Source: Petrosia ficiformis
Taxonomy: Eukaryota > Porifera > Demospongiae > Haplosclerida > Petrosiidae
Length of the DNA: 64,000 nucleotides
Direction: 5' to 3'
Assembly (NCBI GenBank): GCA_947044365.1
Contig: OX345636.1
Coordinates: 59,647,537-59,711,536 of the forward strand
A program made the translations under genes and the position numbers. Below are positions 43,870-53,365 of the stretch, in pieces (position 1 is the stretch's first letter; every line of letters starts with the position of its first letter). The notes beneath the pieces are model-generated. The model was not told where the DNA came from. It saw only the letters and a list, made by a program, of their open reading frames with translations, and did not search any database.

Positions 43870-45080
43870 TCATCTAGTTTTTAATATGCAGTTCTTGTCT
43901 TGTTGGTAATGTGACTTTTGTCCATAAAGGAAAGAGCTTCCTCCTTTTGGATGGAGACACAGATTCAATGTCACCTTCAGATTGAGCAATAACAAGTGTA
44001 TCAGGATTGCTATCCATATCTGCCCTATTTTCTTCTTCACATTATTAATTTCTGAAACAGAGGAAGTCCGTGATGGTTTAATTTCTGGATCCAGGACAGT
44101 TGCTATGATGAAAATTGAATCTGATTTGATTGCACTGAGTCTTGCCATGAGGTTTTCTTTGAGAATGTGTACTAGGTTTTGTAAGTGCCGATCGAACGCT
44201 AGTGGTCTCAATGTGCTTCTGTAGGCCAATAAAACAAGGAAGTGCTACACATGCAGATGCATATGTGTCACCTTGTACATGTTTAGTTGCTTCTTCAAAT
44301 TGTTCAAATACTAGCTCTTGTAAAACTGCTTTAGCAGTTAGTGACAAATGCAAGTCCTTCTTAATTACAATGCCATTAACCCTTAGAACACTGATATCAC
44401 ATATATGTGACATTTCACCCCTACGTGGTTAGCAGTGTGTTCCTAGCTTTACAAAGCTCTTCAAATGCTTATAATTTGCGTCAGGCACAAGCCCATGAAA
44501 ATGGCTAAAAAAGTTGCGGGGGGAATCAGGGGCTCTCGCGCTCTGGTGGGTACCTGAGGCATTTCCCTTGCTGTAAAACTTGAAATCGTGGGTATAGCTG
44601 CTGCCAACATGCAGTGGGGTCAATTTTGTTTGCCCCAGTTCCGGTCAAAAGAGGGAGAGCACTGCATTTGATTTAAGCTGACTTTCGAGTCCCGGTAAGC
44701 AAGTTGGTAGACGTAGTATTCCATGTCAGAAAAGGAGCCAAGTTTGGGGAAGAGAAAGTCAACTGTGGCCAAAATATATGCAATAGAGTCGCCAGTGTTG
44801 GAAATGGTAAGAATTGTGAAAAACAAGCTCATTCCTCTAAGGGTTAGTTAATATCGTCAACCTCCAATAGAAGCATTACCATCATTAATTGTGAGTTCCA
44901 TCGGGTGTCATCTTTTGCAATCAGCACTTTATGAAATTTTTCTTCTAATTTCTTAATCACGATGGTTGACTTCCGACATCAGTGACAATTTTGACAACAC
45001 ATTTTCCAGTTGTCTGCAACCCATTGATTCCATCACTGACATACAACTGTAAAGTGTGTACAAAACAACTGATAGTATCA
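43870..45080 (-). pseudogene. hAT-family transposase, degenerate
   Basis: From 45080 downward the minus strand reads CFVHTLQLYVSDGIN, then VIKKLEEKFHKVL and DDTRWNSQLMMVMLLLEVDD. After an insertion (44380-44843) it continues AKAVLQELVFEQFEEATKHV, QGDTYASACVALPCFIGLQK, then in a shifted frame LVHILKENLMARL and DSIFIIATVLDPEIK. This is the order of conserved hAT blocks: HTLQL, TRWNS, a FEEAT region and ATxLDPxxK. Several stops and frame changes show it is dead. The C-terminal dimerisation domain was not found. GGTTGGGGTCAATTAC at about 43500 may be its 3' terminus. Confidence 0.75.
44380..44843. mobile_element. piggyBac-like insertion inside the hAT gene
   Basis: TTAA then CCCTTAGAACACTG at the left, and CTAAGGG then TTAG at the right, give CCCTTAG/CTAAGGG inverted ends with a TTAA target (one base changed on the right). 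This is the piggyBac pattern. The 464-bp element separates two blocks of the same hAT transposase, so it is younger than that gene. Confidence 0.65.
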
Positions 45081-45098
45081 GTTGTTTTGTACACACTC
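45054..45098. repeat. Short perfect inverted repeat
   Basis: GTGTACAAAACAACTGATA, one base, then TATCAGTTGTTTTGTACAC. The left arm is hAT coding sequence (SCFVHT on the minus strand), so the right arm is an inverted copy of it. It lies between the Ulp1-like and hAT blocks. Confidence 0.75.
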
Positions 45099-45439
45099 TC
45101 ATCTCATTTCATCTTCATCTCCCACTCATCAGTAATAAAGTGGCTGGACACACCCAAATAGCTATGCATACGTCTGCTGCTCCATATGTAATATACTACA
45201 GCTATTCAATTTTAAAAGCAAAGGATGTGTGATTACAATAATAACATTTTTATAATTATAATGGCATCATGGGTTATTAATGTCAATTTTTGTACGTATC
45301 ACAAAACCACTTTGAATGTGATTCTATAACATTCTGTGATACAGAAACACAAAGATCTATGTGAAACCACTCTTTGCAGGTATTGCACATCATCATCACA
45401 CATCCAGAAATTTGTGGTGTCAACAGTTACAACAAACTT

Positions 45440-46175
45440 CAACTGAGTGAGTAAATTTGACTTTCTGATTTCCTCTTCTCCTCTTCTCCTCTTCTTTGTC
45501 AGAATGAGATGAAGTTTGCCAGCTTCCAGACAGTGAAAAAGGTGATCCCTAGCTCCTTTCTTTCTGGTTATATAAAAACGTACTGGGGTTCTCTCCATGA
45601 ACAAATGCAGTAGCATTTGCTAGGGCAAAAATATAGCAATCTGAAAAAACGTCCTGTATTTGACAATCCATATGTCTGTGGTACAAGATTATAATATAAA
45701 ACAGTGTAGTATGACTAGCTACAATGACATGCATGAACTAAATGTAATTACTCACTGAAGGTTGATTAGTGATAATGGTGTTGCCAATAGTGCAGCAATG
45801 TGTGTTGATAAATCTTGTGTTACAGTAGGAGGTAGACTATCAAAAATGTCAACATCACCTGGGCAGCGTCCTATTGTTGAGATGGTAAGCAGTGGCCTTG
45901 ACCTGTATGCAGCACTTGGACAAATTCAGTTGGCTCTACACAAAATGCCAGGGTTCTACCCAAAACAACTGATTGGAGGCCAGGAACTACTTCAAACTGT
46001 CGTTTCAACAATTCCTGTCCAGCATCAATAAGTTCATCATTGAGCCAGTCTGTTTCTGTAAGAACTTTCTGATCCATTAATGTCAGTCCAGCTATCCACT
46101 TCCGATGTTGCTTCTTGTGTGCCTTTGAAATACCAGTAGATAAGTCAATTGGTTTTTTAGTAGTAACAAAGATAC
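45440..46175 (-). pseudogene. Ulp1-like (C48) cysteine protease, broken
   Basis: Exon 1 (46175-45756) reads HKKQHRKWIAGLTLMDQKVL, TETDWLNDELIDAGQELLKR and FVQVLHTGQGH, then after one missing base LTISTIGRCPGDVDIFDSL. An 80-bp intron with GTGAGT and a CCACAG acceptor follows. Exon 2 (from 45675) reads DCQIQDVFSDCYIFALANAT and GENPSTFLYNQK, then after another shift ARDHLFHCLEAGKLHL. The motifs match the Ulp1 fold used by de-SUMOylating proteases and by many mobile elements: WLND, a His after the LHxxxxH block, an Asp in VDIFDSL and the Cys in SDC. Two frameshifts make it inactive. Its place beside a hAT transposase suggests a mobile-element origin. Confidence 0.65.
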
Positions 46176-46418
46176 CTGTTTGGAAAAATTATTGGGTATT
46201 CTAGCGTGTATATAACCATCTTGATCAGTAGAAAACATCTTGGGTTCTGTCTGATATGTAATATGCCAAGGGCTACATACATAAAATGAAGATAGTAATA
46301 AAACAGAAAAGATTTGACAAACTTTCAATTTGTGTTTTTTTGGAGGTGGAAAAGAATCAATACAACTGAAATTAGACCCATGTGGTGTGGATACATGATG
46401 TTATCCGAGATGTTGAAA

Positions 46419-46480
46419 GAAAGAAAGAAAGAAAGAAAGACACCTGAGGCAATGTGTGATTCTTGCCCTGAGGCTAAGCG
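46419..46480 (-). mobile_element. SINE 3'-end fragment
   Basis: (GAAA)n followed by GACACCTGAGGCAATG matches the tail of the SINE at 28009. Only about 60 bp remains. Confidence 0.6.
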
Positions 46481-47100
46481 AAGGACATAAGAATTACTAA
46501 TGTAATAATTGGAACTACTAGCTGCAGCAGAAGAATGATGCAAGATGTTGTTGGAGTTATAGAACATAAATTGAGTCAATGCCGTTACTCCCACTTTGAA
46601 ATGCATCCATATTTTACACCACATATCATGTTATAAATTTGTTATCCTTATAACTTAGTTTCACTTGTTATAATCATAGTGGTATGCAACTGTCAATACT
46701 TTATATAGAAATAGTGAAATGTGTGTAGATGGCACATAACTCATTTACATTGTAAAATGTAGGGATTTTAACAAATAAAAGGGTTAGAGCTACTGACTAC
46801 ATCTAGGGGGAGAGAGTTCCAAATAGGGATAACACTGACGAAAAAGAATGTATATGATCTTGAGTTTAACAAAAGGTTGAAGAAGGGTTTGATTGTGAGG
46901 GTGACGGGGAGAAGGGCGAGGGTGGAGAGTAAAATCATTAGATGATATAATAGACAAATTATTAACTATGTTGAAACAAACTATCAAGAGCCCATGAAAA
47001 AGCAAAGTTGTTTCGTGGGCTCCTGATACTATAAAATAAGTTGTCATACCAGATGTCCATAGTACTTAGAATTGTACAGTTTGCTGTTACCATTTCTTTA
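46480..47100. other. Upstream flank of the secreted His/Cys gene
   Basis: No convincing exon was seen here. A CAAAGTTGTTTCGTGGGCTC/AGAGCCCATGAAAAAGC pair at about 46987-47020 forms a small hairpin. The promoter of the gene at 47103 should lie here, but no TATA box was assigned. Confidence 0.4.
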
Positions 47101-47102
47101 CA

Positions 47103-48144
47103 ATGAATATTTTGCAGTTCTTTACAATAGTGATAATGGTGACTTCACCACTGTGGATGATGAAATTTACTACAGCACAGCAAACCGAGACTGGTAGTCT
47201 TTCAGGAGATATAGAAATCAATACTTCAGTTGAGCCTGGATCTGATATTGAATATGAAATATTGCAAGACTTTGAAGATAATGGATTTGAAGAGATTGAC
47301 CTTGATGCTGACGAAGAAAATAAAGTGAGGAAAAGAGATGGAGATCAATCATGTATGTATGAACTAAGTCTAACGCATATTTCATCTGTATTTATCATTC
47401 CTCCTGTTATGATGTTATTAGATGGAACTAATGTAACATTAGGTGAAGGAGTAGGATTCACTCTCACTGTTGGAATAAACACATTGACATTTGTTATGTT
47501 GTGTCAAGGCTCTCTCCATCTGTCAGTATTAGCAAACAATAAACAAATTAATCTCATGCTCAATGCTGGCTTAATAAGTGCTTGTGAACCCAATTCAGAT
47601 GATACATCTTGTTTGAGCAATTGCCACTTGCCTAGAACTATTTTTCAGTGTCCACCATATGATGACTGCTCTTTTATTTCACATAATCCACAATTAGGTT
47701 TGGATGTTAGCCCAGGTATTGTTATTCATACTTGTGGTGAGCTAATTGATAAAATTGATGAAAAGTTTGTTAAAAGTAAAAAGAAAGCGAATGTTGTCAT
47801 TCAAGCTCATGGAGGCAATGGATTCTTTTCCATTGGAACACTTGGCAAGCAGTTTAGGGATGACTTTTTTGTTGAAAGTGCTTGCTACAAAGCCTTATGT
47901 GCAAAACTTAGAGAGAAAATACGGATTTTGGTACTATATTCATGCAGCATAGCTGGTGGTAATGATGGCAAGAATTTCTTGCAAGCATTAGCTAATTGCA
48001 TGCCTTGTTGTTGATGAGGTGAGAGCATATCAATTTCCACTTAAAGTGGAGAGAGAGCAGTCTAAAGGTGGAATATTCTATTTGAGTACCATCCGGGGTT
48101 TTCATAAACTGAACCAAATTCTAACAATACTACTTCCAGCATGA
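47103..48144 (+). CDS. Secreted protein with caspase-fold-like His/Cys domain, probable frameshift
   Basis: The first 303 codons run to TGA at 48012. Residues 1-25 are a signal peptide (MNILQFFTIVIMVTSPLWMM). An acidic pro-region follows to an RKR site at 76-78, a likely furin-type cleavage point. The mature part is cysteine-rich (about residues 160-195) and then has VVIQAHGGNGFFSIG with H236 and ILVLYSCSIAGGNDGKNFLQ with C281. A His-Gly followed by a strand ending in a small residue-Cys resembles the His/Cys dyad of CHAT, C80 and especially DUF4347-type domains of the caspase-like clan. Near 47998 the reading frame that makes sense shifts: from GCATGC the other frame gives CLVVDEVRAYQFPLKVERE and KGGIFYLSTIRGFHKLNQIL, ending at TGA 48142. 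So the gene has a one-base indel, an assembly error, or a shortened C-terminus. Protease activity is inference. Confidence 0.6.
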
Positions 48145-48780
48145 CTTAAATAATTTCAAGCACCAGTAAGATAAAAACAATATTTAGTATGCCAACAACC
48201 ACTACGACAGTTACCAGCATGTCCACAACTACCAGTACCTTGGGAGCAATCACACTACTGACATATCTACAACTACCAACATCCAGTCCCATGAAGTCAC
48301 CAACTTAAACTTTAAAATTATATATCTTATTCTTCATTTCATTACTGTTTGAGTTAAAGTGCATGACTGTCATAGTAATTAAATTATGTATATTTTTTTT
48401 GCTGAAATTTAACTGTTGTGAATAATTCATACTTCTGACATAATGTCATCATGCATGGTGTCCATGGTTTGTTAGCTATACATGTATTAACACTGGCACA
48501 CTTAATCATGATGATTTCTGAGCAAATAGCTACTTCTGACTGATTAACTTTCTATGATCACTGTGTGCACTTTTGTTGTCACAGTAGTAATGTTTTTAGT
48601 TTGACAATAGCAACTATGTTTAGTGCCTGGTTCTCAAACTAATTATAGTTTAATTAATAAAAGTATAATGGAGCTTACTAAAAAGGTTTAAGATTTAGTT
48701 AACAAACTGGAAGTGTTTCCAATTTCCATAATTGTTATATATTACAGTAGACTTGCAATTGAATTAACTGAAAGTATATA
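48145..48780 (+). other. 3' flank with a Thr/Ser-rich open segment
   Basis: At 48189-48308 the plus strand encodes MPTTTTTVTSMSTTTSTLGA followed by a mildly hydrophobic end and a stop, in the same frame as 47103. It could be a stalk or anchor exon of the preceding gene reached by splicing, or simply untranslated repeat. No clear acceptor was assigned. Confidence 0.25.
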
Positions 48781-48797
48781 GTTAACTAGCACTCAGT

Positions 48798-48872
48798 ATA
48801 ATATATATATATATTATATATATATAATTATATATATAATATATAATATATATATATATATATATTATATAT
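48798..48872. repeat. TA microsatellite
   Basis: (AT)n with a few AATTA interruptions, directly left of a fold-back element. Confidence 0.85.
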
Positions 48873-48881
48873 ATGTAATAT

Positions 48882-49016
48882 ATATACCATGGCTTCGACG
48901 GATATATGGCGAATATAAGACCCGAGCACCGAGATATTGGCCCGAGGTGAAGCCGAGGGCCAATATCGAGGTGCGAGGGTCTTATATATACCGAGAAGCC
49001 ATGGTACATATAATAT
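48882..49016. mobile_element. Fold-back element, CCATGGCTTC ends
   Basis: TATATACCATGGCTTC at the left returns as GAAGCCATGGTACATA, and GACCCGAGCACCGAGATATT/AATATCGAGGTGCGAGGGTC form the inner arms. The centre is GCCCGAGGTGAAGCCGAGGGC. The elements at 43046, 49494-50160 and 55655 share the CCCGAGG/GCCCTCG core. Confidence 0.7.
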
Positions 49017-49183
49017 ATTCTATAGCTAACAGAAACATCAAAGAAGAACAGGAAAATGAACACGAGTAACAGGCTAACACACCTTACACTTTCAGCGATA
49101 TGGGGCGAATAGTTCTTGGGAGAAACGCCCATCTGTTGGTTCTTTTTTTAAGAGACAAAGAGAGCTTCTTTTGTGTGTTTACT

Positions 49184-49257
49184 TAGTCTCGCGTAGCCAG
49201 ACCCAACCCCTCTGCTACGCGCGTAGCAGAGGGGTTGGGTCTGGCTACGCGAGACTA
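49184..49257. repeat. 74-bp perfect palindrome
   Basis: The arms TAGTCTCGCGTAGCCAGACC... meet at CTACGC|GCGTAG and are exact reverse complements with no loop over 37 bases each side. The palindrome is CG-rich compared with its surroundings. It is probably a miniature element. Confidence 0.9.
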
Positions 49258-49671
49258 TGTCGACATAGCCTTCATTCTCTGTAGACTTTTGGTGACTAGA
49301 TCGACTGCGCATGTGCATGACGTCATACCAGGGTGGTCGGGGATATATACGCCCTGTCGGCTCTTTGATGTTTCTGTTATTAACTATGGTATATACATAT
49401 AATTATATATATATATAATTATATATTATATATATATGTCCCGATACGGCGAAACATCAAAGTAAACCACAGGGATATATACATGATATAGCACTGCGAT
49501 CAGCAGATATAGCACCTGCCATCGAAACAGACTACAAGAAAACAACGCTAACGTGCCGACAAAAAGGTAGGAGAAGCATCAGACATCAACAAAGGTTTTG
49601 CCTTTCGTGACATATATTGGTTATATCCCGCTACTCGTGCAATATCAGATATACAAGTGTATATAGAGAAA

Positions 49672-50095
49672 AAAAGTATCCCTATGATTGCTTTATGGTG
49701 TCCACCGTTCGGTAATCAGTAATCATGGCTAACTTTATCATGCTTGAAACACAACAGCCTATTATAGTTAATATTTTGATTATCCACTCTCTTTACCTTT
49801 TAAAGAACCTTGTAGAACTTTAGGAATATATTTCAGGTAGAATAGTTAGCTATTAGTTCCAGTTTCTACGTAAGCTACACAACTTTCTCTGTAGAGCTGT
49901 AGAGCTTGAGCGCTCGTTCTTTTACGCGCCACGCCCATTAATTGACCGAGCCCCCCGGGAATGATGTAACTCTTGTTTAACTACGTATACAACGCATACT
50001 CGCGCAAGTGACACAAACATATATATGTATTATATATAGTTCGAACCCGTGGGATAGCAATCATAGGGATGGCCCTATGGGCCATAATAATAACC
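49672..50095 (-). mobile_element. MITE, CCATCCCTATGATTGCTTT family, inverted copy
   Basis: AAGTATCCCTATGATTGCTTT at 49675 and GCAATCATAGGGATGGCCC near 50075 form the ends. The inner blocks AAAGAACCTTGTAGAACTTT, GAGCTTGAGCGCTCG and TTAATTGACCGAG match the family copy at 3718 in reverse. This is the most complete copy after that one. Confidence 0.75.
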
Positions 50096-50167
50096 GGTTA
50101 ACCTTGCCCTCGGGCTCGGTGATCATATATCTGATATAGCACTCGTACCGGGATATAACCTATACAT

Positions 50168-50275
50168 ATAGTATGATGGTGACATCATCCTTTGATGTGG
50201 TGAGTCCTATATATTGTATATAGACCTTCCATTTGCACACTATGCAGGAGATGTCACCATCATACAATATATTGC
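50168..50275. mobile_element. Fold-back element, TATGATGGTGACATC ends
   Basis: TATGATGGTGACATCATCC at the left pairs with GGAGATGTCACCATCATAC at the right, around a loop of about 65 bp containing GTCCTATATATTGTATATAG. GTCCTATAT-TTGTATATAGGAC repeats again near 50391-50412. Confidence 0.65.
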
Positions 50276-50436
50276 ATATAGTATGCTAATAGGTCCTATA
50301 TACTGATATAGGACCCTCGTTTAGTGTCCTCGGATAGGATATAGCCCTTGCAGGCTCGGGCTATATCACATCCTTGGAGACAAAACTCAGGTCCTATATT
50401 TTGTATATAGGACGTATTAGCATACTATATAATAAA

Positions 50437-50469
<33 letters not shown>

Positions 50470-50505
50470 TATAGACATACATACAATAATGTATTTTCTC
50501 TGGCA

Positions 50506-51105
50506 GACAGTGAAGGGTACTATACAAATACAATGACACCCTCTATAGACATTGATGGCAATGGATATTAGATTAGAATCATATAATGTGTGGGATACTA
50601 TATATATGTATGGTTGTACAGGTCATGGTATACATTAGAAGCAAGGACAGGGAAGTCCTCTTTAGTAGTGAAGGGTACTATACAAATACATCACAAACAA
50701 TGGCACCCTCTATAGACAGTGATGGCAATGGATATTAGATTAGAATCATATAATGTGTGGGATATTATATATATGTATGGTTGTACAGGTCATGGTATAC
50801 ATTAGAAGCAAGGACAGGGAAGTCCTCTTTAGTGGTGAAGGGTACTACACAAATACATCACAAACAATGGCACCCTATAGACAGTGATGGCAATGGATAT
50901 TAGATTAGAATCATATAATGTGTGGGATACTATATTTATGTATGGTTGTACAGGTCATGGTATACATTAGAAGCAAGGACAGGGAAGTCCTCTTTAGTGG
51001 TGAAGGGTACTATACAAATTCATCACAAACAATGGCACCCTCCATGGGTAGTGATAGCAATGGATATTACAGATTAGAATCATGTAATGTCTATAATTAT
51101 AATAA
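50506..51105. repeat. 166-bp tandem repeat, four copies
   Basis: TGAAGGGTACTA-ACAAAT starts each unit at 50511, 50669, 50835 and 51001. Each unit also contains CAATGGCACCCTC-ATAG, GATGGCAATGGATATTAGAT and CAGGTCATGGTATACATTAG. The short frames within units stop at the same TAG, so this is not a coding array. Confidence 0.9.
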
Positions 51106-52525
51106 TTAACGAGTTGTGTTCTTTTGTATATATGTAGTTGTGGCAATCAAGTTTTTCTGTGACCCCTTCTTGGAAATTGCATTGGCAATCTGAAGTGTAA
51201 TTATGAATATCAATCCCTCTTTCACATTCCGTGTAAAGTGTATCATTAGGCAAATTACTTCTAATACTACTGTAGTACATGCAATCATGCTAATGAAATG
51301 GTGTCTATTTAGGTGCCTGTGGTGTCACTGGTGTCTCATGTGACTGTGTTGACTGAGGTGCCTTTGATATCCCAGATGCCTGTAGCGTGCTTGATGTCTC
51401 TGGTGTCTCATGTGCTTGTAGTGTCTGAGGTGCCTGTATATATACCACTGCAAAAATATAATTATTAAAATAACAAATGTATTTGTTAGCATGTTTACAA
51501 GGATTCAAATTATAATTCAGTTAGTCATACAGGATGTTATGACTGCATGATAACATACTTGTATTAATTATAATGAAATATCATGTCTAATATCTGCACA
51601 AAGAAGGTTTGGAAACTTAAAATCATTTAGTTAAAATATTTATTCTGCTTCTTTGTAAAATTAATGAATTATAGACCAAAATTGAAAATGCAATTATTGG
51701 AATTGGATTATAATTACATGTACATTGTATGTCACCATGCTGTCATAACAACTTTCATGACCAATTAACTTACAATTTTCCTGTATTCCTAATTTTATTT
51801 TTGCAGTGTATAGTGTTCCTAATGCCTCAGGTGTTCCTGCATCATGTACCTTTGGTGTCCAAGAGGTGAGTATCCCTTGTGCCTCAGGTGTCCCTGGTGT
51901 CACATTTGCCTGTGGTTACTGAGGTGCCTATGATGTCCCAGGTACCTGTAAGTGTCATTGATGTCACTGGTATCTCATTTGCCTGTGCTGTCTGGTCCCT
52001 GTATATACTGTCCCTGTTTCCTCAGTTATCTCTGTTGTCTCGCGTGTTTGTGGTGCCCAGAATGCCTGTAGTGTTTTGGTGTCCATGGTGTCTATTCTAG
52101 TATCTCAATCTATTCTGATGGATAAAAAACTCAACATAATCAAAGAGCTCAATCTATTCTATCTATGTATTCTAATGTATCTATAGTATCGTGTACACCT
52201 ATATACTCACCGTTTTCTCGTTTTTGGCTTTGACTTCGATTCATCTCAACATCTCTCTCTATTACAACATCCTTTCTTTCTTCTTTCTTCATGTATCTGT
52301 AATCTCATATTCTGTTTCAACATCCTTTCTTTGTTGTTTATCAGTAGTAATCTTCCCTTCTATTTCAACATCTTTCATTACTTCTTTTTTGTTCGCAACA
52401 TTTGTGATCACTTCTCCTCCATTAGATCTACATCCTTGTCCATTGTTATGTATCACCATCTCCATCGTAGGCTTCATCTTTTGACTATCATCATCATCTA
52501 CTTCAATCTCTCCACTGTTTGTGAC
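51105..52525. repeat. Low-complexity region with GGTGTC/TGCCTGTGGTGTC motifs
   Basis: At about 51300-51440 and 51815-52095 there is a degenerate array of GCCTG-G-TGTC(T/C)-TG-TGTC units, in which one strand is rich in CAGG/GACACC. The frames in it are open by repeat composition (Pro/Thr-rich or Val/Ser-rich translations). No gene was identified. Confidence 0.5.
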
Positions 52526-53090
52526 TATATATGTTATTATGTCAGAGTGAGGAAAATCCACCATAACTGCAGCTGAAGGCATCCACTGCCACAAATACAC
52601 TCATTCGGTAGGTATGACAATTGCCAGCCATACCGTAAAGAGACTGCATCACAAAAAGCTCATTTATGGAGGGAGAAACCGAGTTCTTTCAAAGGAAGTA
52701 TAAAGAGCCAGCTTGAAGCACTCTTCTCTTGTGCAAGGTCCATTGCTCCTTTTAAGTCATCTGGTAGTTGTTGATATAAATTCTCGGCCTTTTGAGAGCG
52801 ATTGCACTGATTTCATGTTTAACTTGAGATTTGATGGATTGTTGATTTAAAATAGTATCAATAGGATACGAACTGCTTTGTTCAACAATTAGGTCAACTA
52901 AAGGTTTAGTCACCTGTAGTGAGGTATTAAAATTGTATTGACTAGGAATAACAATACCTAAACCACCAAGATGAACAGGTAAAGATATTAACACTCGTTC
53001 CAGATCATTTTTTGCTAGATTTTCTAAAAGGGCAGGTAGAAAGTGATCTCTGATGGCATGTTCAAGTGGAGAGAGTAGATCACCTATGTT
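52525..53090 (-). pseudogene. Reverse-transcriptase-containing retroelement, 3' coding remnant
   Basis: The minus strand reads EHAIRDHFLPALLENLAKND, LISLPVHLGGLGIV, then KPLVDLIVEQ. After a shift it continues LKGAMDLAQEKSASSWLFIL, PLKELGFSLHK, AFCDAVSLRYGW, LPNECICG and GGFSSL-HNNI. This series (LPVRLGGLGI, SSWL..LP....GF.LHK..F.DAL.LRYGW, a CxCG motif, GGFP.LRHN) is a familiar block downstream of the reverse transcriptase in a widespread animal retroelement group. At least one frameshift and two internal stops were seen, so it is inactive. Confidence 0.65.
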
Positions 53091-53094
53091 TGGT

Positions 53095-53365
53095 ACTGTT
53101 CACATAAAAACCCATCTTCCAATAAGACCCGCGTCGCCGACAAACAGTTTTGAAGGGGTCGTCAGCCCGCCCGGCTGCGCTGCAATTGCGCGCGCAAACG
53201 AGATTAAGCCACACCCTCTATTAAAACTTGGCATTTAAAAAAAATAATTATGAACAGTGATACGTCCTGTTTTCAAAACAGGGCGTATCCTACATTCCTG
53301 TTGTTGGTCAGGACTGTGCTAAGATTAAACGATTTACCTGATGGATGTGTCAAAGATGCGCCTGG
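53095..53365. other. CG-rich patch with a small hairpin and a possible first exon
   Basis: 53125-53210 is unusually CG-rich (CCGCGTCGCCGACAAAC, CCCGCCCGGCTGCGCTGC, GCGCGCGCAAACG). TACGTCCTGTTTT-C-AAAACAGGGCGTA near 53260 is a hairpin. ATGGATGTGTCAAAGATGCGCCTG at 53341-53364 is followed directly by GTGAGTCG, which would suit a short first coding exon on the plus strand, but no matching second exon was found. Confidence 0.3.

Noticed and set aside
45762..46031. Plus-strand 89-aa frame
   Set aside because: It is the antisense of the Ulp1-like protease, which has clear family motifs on the minus strand.
51694..52100. Frames rich in TPGTPEAQG or VSLVSHLPVV
   Set aside because: They come from a degenerate GGTGTC-type repeat; composition explains the openness.
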